The notes under the pieces were generated by a model. That model searched no databases and had not been told where the DNA came from. It saw nothing but the letters and a program-made list of their open reading frames with translations. DNA of 64,000 nucleotides from Clostridium pasteurianum BC1. Lineage in GTDB: Bacteria > Bacillota > Clostridia > Clostridiales > Clostridiaceae. The stretch spans positions 3,224,001 through 3,288,000 of the forward strand of contig NC_021182.1 in assembly GCF_000389635.1 (NCBI RefSeq), given 5' to 3'. The position numbers and the translations under genes were made by a program. Shown here piece after piece: positions 8,425 to 18,844 of the stretch (position 1 is its first letter; every line of letters begins with the position of its first letter).

Positions 8425-10116
8425 CTACATACTTTCCACTGTATTTATTCCCAATAAATACAGACCATTTTTTATTACCTGGGAAGTTGCTTCTACAAGC
8501 TTTAATCTTGCATTTTTAATTTTATCATCTTCTACAGTTGCTATCTTGTGAAGATTGTAAAATTTATTAAATGCCTTTGCAATGTCTATAATATGTCTTG
8601 TTAAAATTGAAGGCTCCAATTTGTCTATGGCATCAAAAATAGACTTTTGAAAGCTTTCTAAATACTTTATAAGCTCAAATTCTTCGGAAGTATTTAGCTT
8701 ACAATAGTCTATTTCACCCTCAGCAGTTCCCAGTTTTCTCAATATGCTTTTTGCTCTTGCATAAGTATACTGAATATAAGGGCCAGTTTCACCATCAAAA
8801 CTGAGCATTTCTTTCCAGTCAAAAACTATATCTTTTTCTCTGCCATTTTTAAGATAGGTAAATATCATTGCTCCTACTCCAACCTTCTTAGCAACTTCAT
8901 CTTTATCCTTAAGTTCAGGATTTTTTTCATTTATAATCTCTAAGGTTTTTGATATGGATTCATTTAACAAGTCTTCTAAGAAAATTACCTCACCTTTTCT
9001 AGTGGATAGCTTTTTATCGGCAAATTTTACAAGCCCAAAACTTACATGATTACAATTTTTTGCCCAATCATAACCCATAAGCTCTAATGTCTTAAACACT
9101 TGTTTAAAATGAAGCTTTTGTTCCCCTCCAACTACATAAATACTCTTATAAAAATTATAAGTATTTTTTCTATATTCTGCTGCGGCTAAATCACGAGTAG
9201 CATAAATTGTAGCCCCATCTGACTTTTTAATTATACACGGAGGCATATTAAATTCATCCAGCATTACAACCTTTGCCCCATTACTATCTACAAGTAATCC
9301 CTTTTTATCTATTTCCTCTACTACAGCATCCATTTTATCATTATAAAAACTTTCCCCTGCATAGGAATCAAATTTTACATTTAATAAATCATATACATTC
9401 TGGAATTCTTTAAGACTGAGTTCCCTGAATTTTTCCCAAAGCTCAGTTTCCTCTTTTTCTCCATCTTCTAATTTCTTAAAATACATCCTCGCCTCATCCT
9501 CAAGACTTGAATCCTTATCTGCTTCTTCATGGAACTTAACATATATTCTTAAGAGTTCTTTTATTGGCTCTTTTTCTAGTTGCTCTTTATTGCACCATCT
9601 TTTATAGGCACAGATTAATTTACCAAACTGAGTTCCCCAATCTCCAAGATGATTTATTCCTATACATTTATAACCCTCAAAGGATAAAATTCTATATAAT
9701 GAATTTCCTATGGCCGTGCTAAAAAGATGACCTACATGAAAAGGCTTTGCAATATTGGGTGAAGAAAAATCTATAGTAATATTTTTATCCTTTCCAATTT
9801 GGGAAGCACCATAGGAATCTTTTTCAGCTAATATTTTTTCAATTGTATTTTTTGTGAAAACTCCCTTGTCAACAAAGAAATTTAAATATGGTCCTAGATT
9901 TTCTATCTTTTCAAAGCCTTCCCTATCTATATTTCTTGCAATATCTTCTGCAATCATATTTGGTGCTTTTCTCAAAGTTTTTGCCAGAGAAAAACATGGA
10001 AAAGCGTAGTCTCCCATCTCAGATTTGGGTGGTATTTCTATTAATCTTTCAATAGTTTCTAATTCTAGTTCTACACTTTTTTTAATTTTTTCTGCAATTA
10101 TTTTCTTATAATCCAT
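8425..10116 (-). CDS. argS: Arginyl-tRNA synthetase
   Basis: 563 residues. Class I synthetase that charges tRNA-Arg. The HIGH motif is HVGH at 127-130 ([10 protein letters not shown]). The KMSKS-like loop reads KLSTRKGE. The N-terminal additional domain (1-110) and a C-terminal anticodon-binding helical domain are present. The start is ATG at 10114-10116, with AGGAGAG 6 nt upstream, giving MDYKKII; a frame starting seven codons earlier is not supported. Expression is probably controlled by the T-box leader upstream, which senses uncharged tRNA-Arg. Confidence 0.96.
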   Translation of the reverse strand: MDYKKIIAEKIKKSVELELETIERLIEIPPKSEMGDYAFPCFSLAKTLRKAPNMIAEDIARNIDREGFEKIENLGPYLNFFVDKGVFTKNTIEKILAEKDSYGASQIGKDKNITIDFSSPNIAKPFHVGHLFSTAIGNSLYRILSFEGYKCIGINHLGDWGTQFGKLICAYKRWCNKEQLEKEPIKELLRIYVKFHEEADKDSSLEDEARMYFKKLEDGEKEETELWEKFRELSLKEFQNVYDLLNVKFDSYAGESFYNDKMDAVVEEIDKKGLLVDSNGAKVVMLDEFNMPPCIIKKSDGATIYATRDLAAAEYRKNTYNFYKSIYVVGGEQKLHFKQVFKTLELMGYDWAKNCNHVSFGLVKFADKKLSTRKGEVIFLEDLLNESISKTLEIINEKNPELKDKDEVAKKVGVGAMIFTYLKNGREKDIVFDWKEMLSFDGETGPYIQYTYARAKSILRKLGTAEGEIDYCKLNTSEEFELIKYLESFQKSIFDAIDKLEPSILTRHIIDIAKAFNKFYNLHKIATVEDDKIKNARLKLVEATSQVIKNGLYLLGINTVESM

Positions 10117-10213
10117 AAGTACTCTCCTTTTTATCAATGAACCTTACTTACTGAAAATTTGTAACCTCATTAAGTTTAGATGAATTATATCATCTTATAA
10201 ATATTTATCAAAA

Positions 10214-10555
10214 AATAAAAACCGTCTATGCAAAAAATTGCAGAGACGGATAATCCGCGGTACCACTCTGATTGACATTGAACATCTACATAAATAACAC
10301 TACCAAGTATGCCAGCTGTGATTTATTTGATGATTCCTCAGTCCACTCAATGCTATAACGCAGCATAAACGACTTTCATCAAGAAAAATATATTTCCCTT
10401 TGAAGCTTTTCCAAGGTTCTTTTCACATGGACATTTATACCCATAAGCACACTAAATTAATATATGCTTTAATAAAAAACCACTGAACTCCCACTATCTT
10501 CAGCTCGCTAAAAATTTTCTATTAGCTACTCTCCTCTTCAACAAATCCTACTTAT
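10214..10555 (-). promoter_or_regulatory. T-box riboswitch leader of argS
   Basis: Read on the minus strand. The T-box sequence AGAGTGGTACCGCGG lies at 10269-10255. It is followed by a terminator stem (CCGTCTCTGCAA with TTGCATAGACGG) at 10249-10222 and a T-rich run. The T-box bases pair alternatively with the 5' side to form the antiterminator. A stem I region with AGAGTAGC and GCGAGC precedes it. In the stem I 3' side the run GAAAAGAACC (10424-10415) contains AGA, a plausible arginine specifier codon. Uncharged tRNA-Arg would open the terminator. The element is firm; the exact specifier position is inference. Confidence 0.93.
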
Positions 10556-10572
10556 ATAATAGTTTATACTAA

Positions 10573-10602
10573 ATTATAGTATTTAAACTATATTTATGTC
10601 AA
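10573..10602 (-). promoter_or_regulatory. Sigma-A promoter of argS
   Basis: On the minus strand TTGACA (10602-10597) and TATAAT (10578-10573) are separated by 18 nt. Both hexamers are perfect consensus. They lie just upstream of the T-box leader. Confidence 0.85.
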
Positions 10603-10623
10603 TATAAATTTACTTATTAAAAT

Positions 10624-12732
10624 TTATATTTTAAATGATGTTACAGGGGTAAATTTTTGCTGATTTTCTTGTTTTTTTGCTTTTTTAACTTGCTTTATAG
10701 CTTTCTTTGAAAAATATTCCTGACTATTTATCATTTCATCTCCATCATTGCAAGTTACTCTAGAATAAGTTCCATCACTATTTAAAATTCTTGCCTTTAC
10801 ATTATCAGATAAATAGACATTCAGAAACTGTTTTATCCTGTGTTTATTTTCCTCATCCTCTATTGGAAATAGTATTTCCACTCTTCTATCCAAATTTCTA
10901 TTCATCCAATCTGCACTAGATAAGTATATTTCCTCATTTGAATCATTATAAAAATAAAAAATTCTACTATGTTCTAAAAATCTTCCCACTATACTTATTA
11001 CAGTTATATTTTCACTTACACCCTTAAGTCCTGGTCTAAGGCAGCATATTCCCCTGACAATAAGCTGAATTTTAACTCCAGCCTTTGACGCATCATATAA
11101 AGCTTCTATTATTTGTTTATCTACAAGTGAATTAATTTTAGCTATAATATTGGCTTTTTTGCCACACTTAGCATTATCCTCTTCTCTCTTTATAAGAGAA
11201 ATAAATTTTTTTCTGAGTCCCGAAGGTGCTATATACAGCTTATTCATTTCATTTATCATAGAATATCCTGAAAGCATATTAAACAAAGAAGATGCATCCT
11301 CACCTACATATGGATTAGAGGTAAACAATCCAATATCAGTATAAAAATTAGCAGTTACATCATTATAATTACCTGTTCCCATATGTACATATCTTTTGAT
11401 TCCATCATCTTCATTTCTAACTATTAAAAGAATTTTCCCATGAGTTTTCAGTCCCACCAAGCCATATATAACATGGCAACCCGCCTTTTCAAGGCGTCTT
11501 GCCCATATTATATTGTTTTCTTCATCAAATCTGGCTTTTAATTCCACTAATACCGTTACTTGTTTTCCATTTTCTGCCGCCTCCATTAGTGCTTTTACTA
11601 TAGGAGAATTTCCGCTTACTCTATAAAGTGTCTGTTTTATAGCTAACACCTTAGGATCTCTAGCTGCCATCTTAACTAAATCCACAACACATTGAAAGGT
11701 CTGATAAGGATGATGTACTAAAATGTCATTTTTTGATATGGCATCAAATATATTTTCTTGTACAATAAATTCCGGTACAGGTACAGAATTAAAATTAGGA
11801 TATTTTAAATTATCATAACCTTCAATAGAACCTAGTTTAGATAAAAATGTAATATCAATTGGACCTTTTATATCGTATATTTCCCCGAATGAAGCCTCTA
11901 GCTCCTCATTTAAAAGTTCAATAAGCCTGTCATCCATATCATGCTCTATCTCTATACGAATAGCTTCTCCCCATTTTCTATTCTTTACAGACTGCTGAAT
12001 AGCTTCTAGCAAATCTTCTGCTCCTTCCTCATCAATACTGAGGTCTGCATTTCTTGTAATTCTATAGCACCCCATGGCTTTTATATTGTGGCCTATAAAA
12101 ATATCATTTATGTGCATTTTTATAATGTCTTCAAGAAGAATAAAACATTTATCATCATTGTACTTAGGCAATTCCACTATTCTTCCAAGTACAGATGGAA
12201 CCTGCACTGTGGCAAAAATATTCTCTTCCTCCTCCTTACCATCAATAAAAAGTGCTATATTTAAACTCTTATTGAGGATAAGTGGAAAAGGTCTGCTGTT
12301 ATCCACCACCATCGGAGTAAGAACTGGATATATCTTTGAGTGAAAATAAACATTTATAAATTCTCTCTGATCATCACTTACATCCCCAGGTTTTAATATA
12401 ACAATATGCTCATTTTTTAGTTCACTCTTAAGATTTTTATATATATCATATTGTTCATATACCATCTTATGAACCTTTTCAGTTATTTTTTTAACCTGCT
12501 CACTGGAACTAAGTCCCGCAAAATCCACTTTATTAAAATTTGCCTGTACCTGTTCTATTAGTGAAGCCACTCTTATCATAAAAAATTCATCTAAATTTGA
12601 GTTTACAATTGACAAAAATTTAAGTCTCTCCAGCAGGGGATTAGTTGTATCTGCCGCCTCTTCTAGAACTCTTTTATTAAATTCCAGCCAACTAAGTTCT
12701 CTGTTAATAAAGTTTTCATATTTATTATCCAT
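10624..12732 (-). CDS. ppk: Polyphosphate kinase 1
   Basis: 702 residues, normal length for PPK1. Makes polyphosphate from ATP. The N-terminal domain begins FINRELSWLEFN. The catalytic C-terminal half has the paired histidine motifs of the phospholipase-D-like fold: LKTHGKILLIV (first His-Lys) followed by VHMGTGNYN, and later FLEHSRIFYF and SSADWMNRN. One of these His is phosphorylated in the enzyme. The ribosome binding site AAGGAAAGGTG precedes the ATG. It follows a Ppx-like gene by about 64 bp on the same strand, so both are likely co-transcribed, linking synthesis and degradation of polyphosphate. Confidence 0.96.
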   Translation of the reverse strand: MDNKYENFINRELSWLEFNKRVLEEAADTTNPLLERLKFLSIVNSNLDEFFMIRVASLIEQVQANFNKVDFAGLSSSEQVKKITEKVHKMVYEQYDIYKNLKSELKNEHIVILKPGDVSDDQREFINVYFHSKIYPVLTPMVVDNSRPFPLILNKSLNIALFIDGKEEEENIFATVQVPSVLGRIVELPKYNDDKCFILLEDIIKMHINDIFIGHNIKAMGCYRITRNADLSIDEEGAEDLLEAIQQSVKNRKWGEAIRIEIEHDMDDRLIELLNEELEASFGEIYDIKGPIDITFLSKLGSIEGYDNLKYPNFNSVPVPEFIVQENIFDAISKNDILVHHPYQTFQCVVDLVKMAARDPKVLAIKQTLYRVSGNSPIVKALMEAAENGKQVTVLVELKARFDEENNIIWARRLEKAGCHVIYGLVGLKTHGKILLIVRNEDDGIKRYVHMGTGNYNDVTANFYTDIGLFTSNPYVGEDASSLFNMLSGYSMINEMNKLYIAPSGLRKKFISLIKREEDNAKCGKKANIIAKINSLVDKQIIEALYDASKAGVKIQLIVRGICCLRPGLKGVSENITVISIVGRFLEHSRIFYFYNDSNEEIYLSSADWMNRNLDRRVEILFPIEDEENKHRIKQFLNVYLSDNVKARILNSDGTYSRVTCNDGDEMINSQEYFSKKAIKQVKKAKKQENQQKFTPVTSFKI

Positions 12733-12796
12733 AATACACCTTTCCTTTAGATATCTAAAATAAATAGCAAGTTTAAGATTCCTTATTCTAAAACTT

Positions 12797-14335
12797 TTAA
12801 TTTTTGATCTTTATTATGGGCTTTACTCCCATTACTTCTTCAAAAAATTCCCCATTATTTTTAAAACTCCACATTTCAAGGGTACAATCCTTATAGGTAT
12901 CCAAATCAAAATATACATTCCTGTCTTCTATGCTTATGTCTATATTATTATCAATTTTATTTTTCTTTGATATATTCAAAGCCTCTGCAAGTTTTAGAAT
13001 GGCTGCCAGCTTGGATACAATTATTTTATCAGTAAAATTTAAAGATTTATAATTTTCATGAGAAAGTGAAGGCATCTCCTCACCATGATATCTTACCACA
13101 TTTGCTACAACATTTAAATTTTTGTCAGACAATCCAAGTATTTCTTCATAGTAAATAATATTATAGCAATAAAAACCATCTTCATTTAAGTTTACATACT
13201 TTCCTACATCATGAAGTATGGCTGCTATTTCCAAAAATAGTCTTTCCCTATTACCTAATCTGTGAAATCTTTTGGTTTTATCAAATATTGCAAGAGATAA
13301 ATCTTTTACTCTTTCTGAATGTTCTTTATCTATACCATATTTCTTCCCTATATACCAGACAGAGCTTATAATATCATGATCAAACATTCTTTTTTTGCTG
13401 GGATCAAGTTTTTTACTTAGCATATCTATTAACATTCCATGTCGTAGAGAAATTTTTGGTACATGTACGCCTTCAGCTAAAGTCATATTTAAAAATGTTT
13501 CCACAATTATTGTAGAAGGCAGTAGAAGCTTGGCTTCCTCTGTATTTATATCAAATTTTTCACATATCCTTTTTGTTGTCATATTTTTTATCTTATTCAA
13601 AAAATCTGAAAGAGACTCCCTTGAAATATATCTTTTTTCCCCGGCAGCATATATTTTCAAAAGAAATTTAAAGCTTCCACCTAGCCCCACAAAATTTTTA
13701 ACTTTATAGCTTTCTAAATAATTTCTTAAGGTGTAAATTCTACTTTCTACAAATTCAGTCATGACTTCTGAAAAATTTAAAGTTTTACTTTCAAGTCCCC
13801 CCAAAATTTCTCTTAACCTAAGAGAACCTATCTTTATATATTCAGTAAATTTAAGACTTCCCTCATTGTATATGGAAACTTCAATACCGCCTGAACCTAT
13901 ATTAAGAATCATTGCACCTTCATTGTATATTTCATTTGAGTTTTCTATTTTGTCTCTTAAAGCTTTAAATACTAAAAATCTTTCCTGAGATGTGTTTATC
14001 ACCTCAATTAGTATTCCCGTTCTCACTCTTATTTGTTCTAATACATACTCTCTATTTTCAGCTTCTCTTATACCGCTGGTAGAAACTGCCCAATAAAACT
14101 TAACACCATAGTCCTTCATGAGCTTTACAAAGCCATCCAATATTGAACAAGTCTCATAAATTGCTTCTACCCCTATTCTTCTCTTGGTAAAAGTATCTCT
14201 TCCTAAAGATGTATTTTTTTGCAAATCGTCTAATATATTAATACTACCATCACTATTAATTTCAGCTATTATCATTCTGAAAAAATTAGCCCCAAGATCT
14301 AAAGCTGCAACGGTTTCTCTATGAATATTTTCCAT
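12797..14335 (-). CDS. Ppx/GppA-like protein with intact HD domain and altered ASKHA motifs
   Basis: 512 residues from an ATG with GGGAGGG upstream; the frame is open further but without a site. The N-terminal half is a Ppx/GppA phosphatase fold, but the phosphate-binding loops differ from active enzymes. GSNS is GANF (LDLGANFFRM), the DIGGGSTE loop reads NIGSGGIE, and the EE pair reads SQER. The C-terminal half carries a normal HD domain (AAILHDVGKY, and a following RYHGEE). It may be a sensor or regulatory protein, or its activity may lie in the HD domain. It lies just upstream of ppk in transcription order. The opposite pattern is seen in the divergent paralogue at 14578. Confidence 0.8.
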   Translation of the reverse strand: MENIHRETVAALDLGANFFRMIIAEINSDGSINILDDLQKNTSLGRDTFTKRRIGVEAIYETCSILDGFVKLMKDYGVKFYWAVSTSGIREAENREYVLEQIRVRTGILIEVINTSQERFLVFKALRDKIENSNEIYNEGAMILNIGSGGIEVSIYNEGSLKFTEYIKIGSLRLREILGGLESKTLNFSEVMTEFVESRIYTLRNYLESYKVKNFVGLGGSFKFLLKIYAAGEKRYISRESLSDFLNKIKNMTTKRICEKFDINTEEAKLLLPSTIIVETFLNMTLAEGVHVPKISLRHGMLIDMLSKKLDPSKKRMFDHDIISSVWYIGKKYGIDKEHSERVKDLSLAIFDKTKRFHRLGNRERLFLEIAAILHDVGKYVNLNEDGFYCYNIIYYEEILGLSDKNLNVVANVVRYHGEEMPSLSHENYKSLNFTDKIIVSKLAAILKLAEALNISKKNKIDNNIDISIEDRNVYFDLDTYKDCTLEMWSFKNNGEFFEEVMGVKPIIKIKN

Positions 14336-14577
14336 AGTTTTGCCCTCCCTAATTATACAAAACAACATAATTAATTTTATTGTTGAAATTTATAAATTAC
14401 TCTATTATCATAAATTGATATCTTTCCAGTAAATAGGCAACTTACTATTAGTTTATCCTAGAAACTAATAAAAATTTATGTTGAATATAATTATTTTATG
14501 AAATAATATATATTATAACAGAGAAAGATTATATATATATTAAAATATATAAATTTATTCATACAAGGAGTGACTTT

Positions 14578-16083
14578 ATGAACAAAAGGATAGGTATAAT
14601 CGATATAGGATCCAATTCAGTACGCCTTTTGCTTGCAGATATAGGTGATAAAAATTCTATACGCATAATAAATGAGCTTAAAGAATACTTACGACTTGGA
14701 GATGGACTTGATGAAAATAGAATATTATCCGAAGAAAAAATCGAACTAACCTTAAAAACATTAACTACCTATAAAAATATATGTACTGCTTTTGAAGTTT
14801 CAGAAATAACAGCAGTAGCAACAGAAGCCATAAGAAGCGCTAAAAATCAAAGGGAATTTTTAGATAAAATAGAAACCAGTATAGGGTTAAAAATAACTGT
14901 TTTAACTGGCATAGAAGAAGCCTATTATGACTATTTCAGCACTATAAACAGTATGACTGTAGACAATGCTCTTATAATAGATATTGGCGGAGCAAGCACT
15001 GAGCTCATACTCGTAAAGCATAGAAAACTTATGAATAGCATTAGTATTCCATTTGGAGCAATAAATTTAATTAAAAAATTTGAAATTAATGATATACTGG
15101 AAGAAGATAAAGAGAGTATACTTAAAAATTTTTTAATAAAGCAATTTAATGATTTAGAGTGGCTAAAGGAAGCTAAAGGATATACTCTAATAGGCATTGG
15201 TGGAAGTATACGAACACTAGGTAAAATCCATAGAAAATCTATTAATTATCCTTTAAACCTAATGCATAATTATCACATGAAAAACACAGATATTATATCA
15301 ATTTATAATTTAGTAAAGAGTAAAAACAACGCTCAAAGAAGAAAAATCAAAGGCTTATCCAGTGATAGAGCTGATATTTTTGTAGGTGCTGCCGCTGCCA
15401 TTTCAACCTTAATAGAATTCTGTTCTATTGAAGATGTAATTATAAGTAGAAATGGCATAAGGGAGGGTTTACTTTATAGCCATATATGCAAAGACAATAT
15501 TCCCATAAAAGATGTACTTGATTTTTCTATCAATACCTTATTAATGAATCATAATAGCAATTTCAGACATGCTGAGCACATATATCATTTAATGAATTCT
15601 TTATATAGTGATCTTAAACCATTAATAAAAAGTTCCTGCAGCCTACATAATATTGTAAAGACTTCTGCCATGCTGCACCACATTGGCTCAAATATAACTT
15701 ACTATTTTCATTATAAACATTCTCTATATATGATACTCAATTCACAGATCAATGGACTTTCTCATAGAGAACTAGTGATGAGTGCCTGTATAACAGCAAG
15801 TCATAGAGATGATAGTTTTCCAATTAATTATTCTGAATATAAAACAATAATTACTAAGGAAGATTTGGAAACCATAAGACAATTAGGATTATTACTGAGA
15901 CTTGCCGAAAATCTAGATAAAAGTATGATTTCAATAGTAAAAAATATTAAATGCATTATAGATGAAGATACTGTAATAATAAAAACCATTTCTAATGCCA
16001 TGCCTACTCTTGAAATTAAAGAAGCTTTAACTTCTGCTGATGAATTTAAAGATATATTTGGCAAAAAATTATATATTGTTTAA
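14578..16083 (+). CDS. ppx: Exopolyphosphatase / Ppx-GppA family
   Basis: 501 residues. The ASKHA phosphatase motifs are intact: DIGSNSVRLL at the N-terminus, ATEAIRSAKN, IEEAYYDYF with the catalytic Glu pair, and DIGGASTEL. It should remove terminal phosphate from polyphosphate or pppGpp. The C-terminal helical domain is HD-like, but the metal pair reads LHHIG instead of HD, so this half is probably not a phosphohydrolase. AAGGAGTGAC precedes the ATG. It is divergent from the other Ppx paralogue, with about 240 bp of AT-rich DNA between them, and it is followed by a strong terminator. Confidence 0.9.
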   Translation: MNKRIGIIDIGSNSVRLLLADIGDKNSIRIINELKEYLRLGDGLDENRILSEEKIELTLKTLTTYKNICTAFEVSEITAVATEAIRSAKNQREFLDKIETSIGLKITVLTGIEEAYYDYFSTINSMTVDNALIIDIGGASTELILVKHRKLMNSISIPFGAINLIKKFEINDILEEDKESILKNFLIKQFNDLEWLKEAKGYTLIGIGGSIRTLGKIHRKSINYPLNLMHNYHMKNTDIISIYNLVKSKNNAQRRKIKGLSSDRADIFVGAAAAISTLIEFCSIEDVIISRNGIREGLLYSHICKDNIPIKDVLDFSINTLLMNHNSNFRHAEHIYHLMNSLYSDLKPLIKSSCSLHNIVKTSAMLHHIGSNITYYFHYKHSLYMILNSQINGLSHRELVMSACITASHRDDSFPINYSEYKTIITKEDLETIRQLGLLLRLAENLDKSMISIVKNIKCIIDEDTVIIKTISNAMPTLEIKEALTSADEFKDIFGKKLYIV

Positions 16084-16135
16084 CCTCAGTCTCTGAAATT
16101 ATTGATAAGACTTAATTTGCTTTATGTAAACATCA

Positions 16136-16180
16136 CCCCCTTAACTAGGATTACTTGTCTAATCTTAGTTAAGGGGGTTT
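16136..16180 (+). terminator. Strong terminator after ppx
   Basis: An 18-bp stem, CCCCCTTAACTAGGATTA with TAATCTTAGTTAAGGGGG (one wobble), has a 6-nt loop and is followed by TTTG. The rest of the 340-bp gap up to terC shows no other clear feature. Confidence 0.85.
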
Positions 16181-16422
16181 GTACTGTTTCTTGTTACTGA
16201 AGTATCTGAATTTATTCAATAATCTTATTATATAAACACAGGTTTTTAATTATTACTATAATTGCCTTGTGAACTACTCACCACCTATAGAGGATTGAAG
16301 AATTCTGAATATTAGGTTAAAATAAATAATTTATTTTTATTACATTAAATTACTTATCTATAATATAATTATATATATACATTTTTATATCTATAATATA
16401 GAGCCATTTCGGGAGGAAAATT

Positions 16423-17112
16423 ATGGATCATTATATTTTAATTATTAGCGGCATAATAAAAATCACTCTATTAGATATGGTATTAAGTGGAGACAATATA
16501 GGCATAATAGCACTAGCTACAAAGGATTTACCCTTAAAGCTTGCAAAAAAAGCTTCTTTTATAGGAGTTATTTTTGCGATTGTTTTAAGAATAATATTTT
16601 CCTGTTTCATTACATACATTTTAATGATTGAAGGACTCCCAATTAAATTAGTTGGAGGTATTGTACTCATAATAATAACCTTTGACTTTATTAAACCAAA
16701 AAATAATAATACTAAATTAAAACAAAAAAGTGTACATGGTTTTTGGCGTGCTATTTACAGTATTGTCCTTGCAGATTTAACTATGAGTATTGATAATGTA
16801 CTAGCCATAGCAGGCAGTGCAAACGGTAATATATTTTTGATTGTTTTCGGTCTTCTCATAAATATTCCAATAATATTTTTAGGAAGCGTATATGTAGCAA
16901 ACATTATGAAAAAACATCCTTTTGTAATATACATAGGTGGTGCCATACTTGCCCACACTGCTTTTGATATGTTTTTACATGATAAATTAATGCTTCAAAT
17001 AATCCCAGAATTTTTTGTATTATATATCCCATATGCTGCAGCAATTATTATTACAGCCTATGGATATTATGTTACCTCCTCAAATAGACATAAATTAAAA
17101 AAGATAGCTTAA
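16423..17112 (+). CDS. TerC family integral membrane protein (YjbE-like)
   Basis: 229 residues with about seven membrane helices. The family's acidic motifs lie inside helices: LDMVLSGDNI near the N-terminus and LADLTMSIDNVLAIAG after the central loop. TerC/YjbE/YkoY proteins are linked to metal export, notably manganese, and to metalation of secreted proteins. CGGGAGG precedes the ATG. I looked for a yybP-ykoY manganese riboswitch upstream and saw none. It is a single gene with its own terminator. Confidence 0.88.
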   Translation: MDHYILIISGIIKITLLDMVLSGDNIGIIALATKDLPLKLAKKASFIGVIFAIVLRIIFSCFITYILMIEGLPIKLVGGIVLIIITFDFIKPKNNNTKLKQKSVHGFWRAIYSIVLADLTMSIDNVLAIAGSANGNIFLIVFGLLINIPIIFLGSVYVANIMKKHPFVIYIGGAILAHTAFDMFLHDKLMLQIIPEFFVLYIPYAAAIIITAYGYYVTSSNRHKLKKIA

Positions 17113-17118
17113 ATTTAA

Positions 17119-17153
17119 TAGAAGAAGTCTCACTAAAAAACTTCTTCTACTTA
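17119..17153 (+). terminator. Terminator after terC
   Basis: TAGAAGAAGT pairs with ACTTCTTCTA, with an 11-nt loop, starting 7 bp after the stop codon; CTTAGTTTTATTT follows. Confidence 0.7.
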
Positions 17154-17289
17154 GTTTTATTTGATTAAATTGTAATTTTAATATATTTCATGATAATATT
17201 CACAAGTAAATGTAATGCTTGAATAGTCTAATTCATTAAATATTAGTATAATTGTTGTGAAAATGATATACAAATTTTATCCATTTATA

Positions 17290-17787
17290 CTAATTGATTA
17301 TATTATTAACTATATCATATAAATTTTTCCCATTAACATCGGCATCAACATTAAATTTACCTATTTTTCCGGTTTTACAGCCAGCTCTTTTTCCAGCCTC
17401 TATATCTGTATCTCTGTCACCTATCATATAACTTTCTTTAAGATTAATGTTATACCTTTCTGCTAATTCCAATATCATTTTAGGTGACGGCTTTCTACAC
17501 CCACTATCTAAATGATAGTCTGGGCAAAATTTTATCTCTCTAATATTGCAATAGGGTCTTAGCATTTCAATCATTTTCTCGTGAATATTATTAAGTTGTT
17601 CAACAGTGATATGTCCAATCTCAATTCCTCCCTGGTTTGTAACTACAAATATTTCAAATTCATTTTCCTGAGCCTTGCTTAAGGCTTCTTTCACTCCTTT
17701 ATAGAGCTTAAAATCTTCAGGTTTATTTATAGGTTTTTCGTTCTCATTTATAACTCCATCTCTATCTAAAAATAAAGCTTTGTTCAA
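17290..17787 (-). CDS. HAD-IIIA family phosphatase (GmhB-like)
   Basis: 165 residues. The HAD motifs are all present: FLDRDGVIN (nucleophile Asp and acid Asp), VTNQGGIEIG, a Lys in CRKPSPKM, and GDRDTDIEAGKRAGC. This spacing, with DRDGVIN and PDYHLDSGCRKP, is that of D-glycero-D-manno-heptose 1,7-bisphosphate phosphatase and histidinol-phosphate phosphatase. The FCPDYH...C region corresponds to the GmhB zinc loop, though not all its Cys are present. Translation starts at TTG with GAGGGTG upstream. It stands alone between intergenic stretches; the substrate cannot be settled. Confidence 0.82.
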   Translation of the reverse strand: MNKALFLDRDGVINENEKPINKPEDFKLYKGVKEALSKAQENEFEIFVVTNQGGIEIGHITVEQLNNIHEKMIEMLRPYCNIREIKFCPDYHLDSGCRKPSPKMILELAERYNINLKESYMIGDRDTDIEAGKRAGCKTGKIGKFNVDADVNGKNLYDIVNNIIN

Positions 17788-18064
17788 TTGTATTCACCCT
17801 CTTTATATTTAAAAAGACTATTTGCTTTATACCGTATATAATAACTATAAGCTATAATATTATTCTCTAAAATAGTTACTATTATGATATTAGGTCATTA
17901 ATAAATATTGTACAGGATATATTACTGAAGTATAAATTCCACTGTAATATTATAGCGTTTTAAGTAAAAAATACTATTATAGAAAATATTATCAGGATAT
18001 GTTATAATTACAAATGTGACCTATAATCTTAAATATACGAATGAAATAGGAAAGGATACTTATT

Positions 18065-18451
18065 ATGAAATTCAATAGAATAAATCATGTAGCTATAATC
18101 TGTTCTGACTACTATAAATCTAAAAAATTCTATGCGGAAATTCTTGGTTTTGCCATAATCCATGAGACCTATAGAAAAGAAAGAGAGTCTTATAAACTGG
18201 ATTTAAGAGTTGGAGACTTTGATCAGATTGAATTGTTTTCTTTTCCAAATGCACCCAAAAGGCCAAGCTATCCTGAAGCCTGCGGTCTAAGACATATTTC
18301 TTTTGAGGTAGACAATATAGAAAATACAGTTCAATATTTAAAAGATAAGCTGATAGTAGTAGAACCCATAAGAATAGATGAATTTACCAATAAAAAATTT
18401 ACTTTTTTAAGTGATCCTGATGACCTACCTATAGAAATTTATGAAAAATAA
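18065..18451 (+). CDS. VOC family (glyoxalase-like) protein
   Basis: 128 residues forming two beta-alpha-beta-beta-beta modules. Candidate metal ligands are His in INHVAII near the N-terminus, Glu in IELFSF, His in LRHISFEV, and Glu in PIEIYEK at the end. This H-E-H-E pattern and the sequence type match the YaeR/GloA2-like group. The substrate is unknown. AGGAAAGGAT lies upstream of the ATG. Confidence 0.85.
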   Translation: MKFNRINHVAIICSDYYKSKKFYAEILGFAIIHETYRKERESYKLDLRVGDFDQIELFSFPNAPKRPSYPEACGLRHISFEVDNIENTVQYLKDKLIVVEPIRIDEFTNKKFTFLSDPDDLPIEIYEK

Positions 18452-18504
18452 AGAAAGCATTTTATAAGAAAAGTGCAACTTAACACAACTACACATTATG
18501 TTCA

Positions 18505-18735
18505 TTATTCCACTATAAACTTGACTGCATCTTCATAACATTTAACTTTCTTCACGGTAAAATACTTGTAGTACCTGCAATAATCTGCAAGGTTTATAAC
18601 TGGATTAGCAGTTTGTCCACTTAGTACTGCTTTTACTGATTGGCTACTATTAGAACTAGCTGTTGGTACTACTCCAAAAGATGCACAAGTTCTTGCTGCT
18701 ACTACATATTTATATTTCACAGCACAATATGTCAT
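18505..18735 (-). CDS. Hypothetical small protein, doubtful
   Basis: A 76-residue open frame. The middle is rich in Ser, Ala, Val and Thr (VVPTASSNSSQSVKAVLSG), and the end is Tyr/Lys/Cys-rich (ADYCRYYKYFTVKKVKCYE). No ribosome binding site is seen at the ATG and no family is recognised. The DNA upstream resembles the DNA upstream of the Spo0E-like gene, which suggests a real or former promoter region. It could be a fragment of a longer gene. Confidence 0.3.
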   Translation of the reverse strand: MTYCAVKYKYVVAARTCASFGVVPTASSNSSQSVKAVLSGQTANPVINLADYCRYYKYFTVKKVKCYEDAVKFIVE

Positions 18736-18844
18736 TACAATTCAATGTGCAAACTTACATATTGTTTATTTGAGCCACCTTTTATTATGTTATACTGATT
18801 GCAATAGCAAAATATCAAAAATCAAGTATATATTTGATAAATAT

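Noticed and set aside
16201-16422. Possible yybP-ykoY manganese riboswitch before terC
   Set aside because: The conserved loop sequences of that riboswitch were not found; only AT-rich DNA is present.
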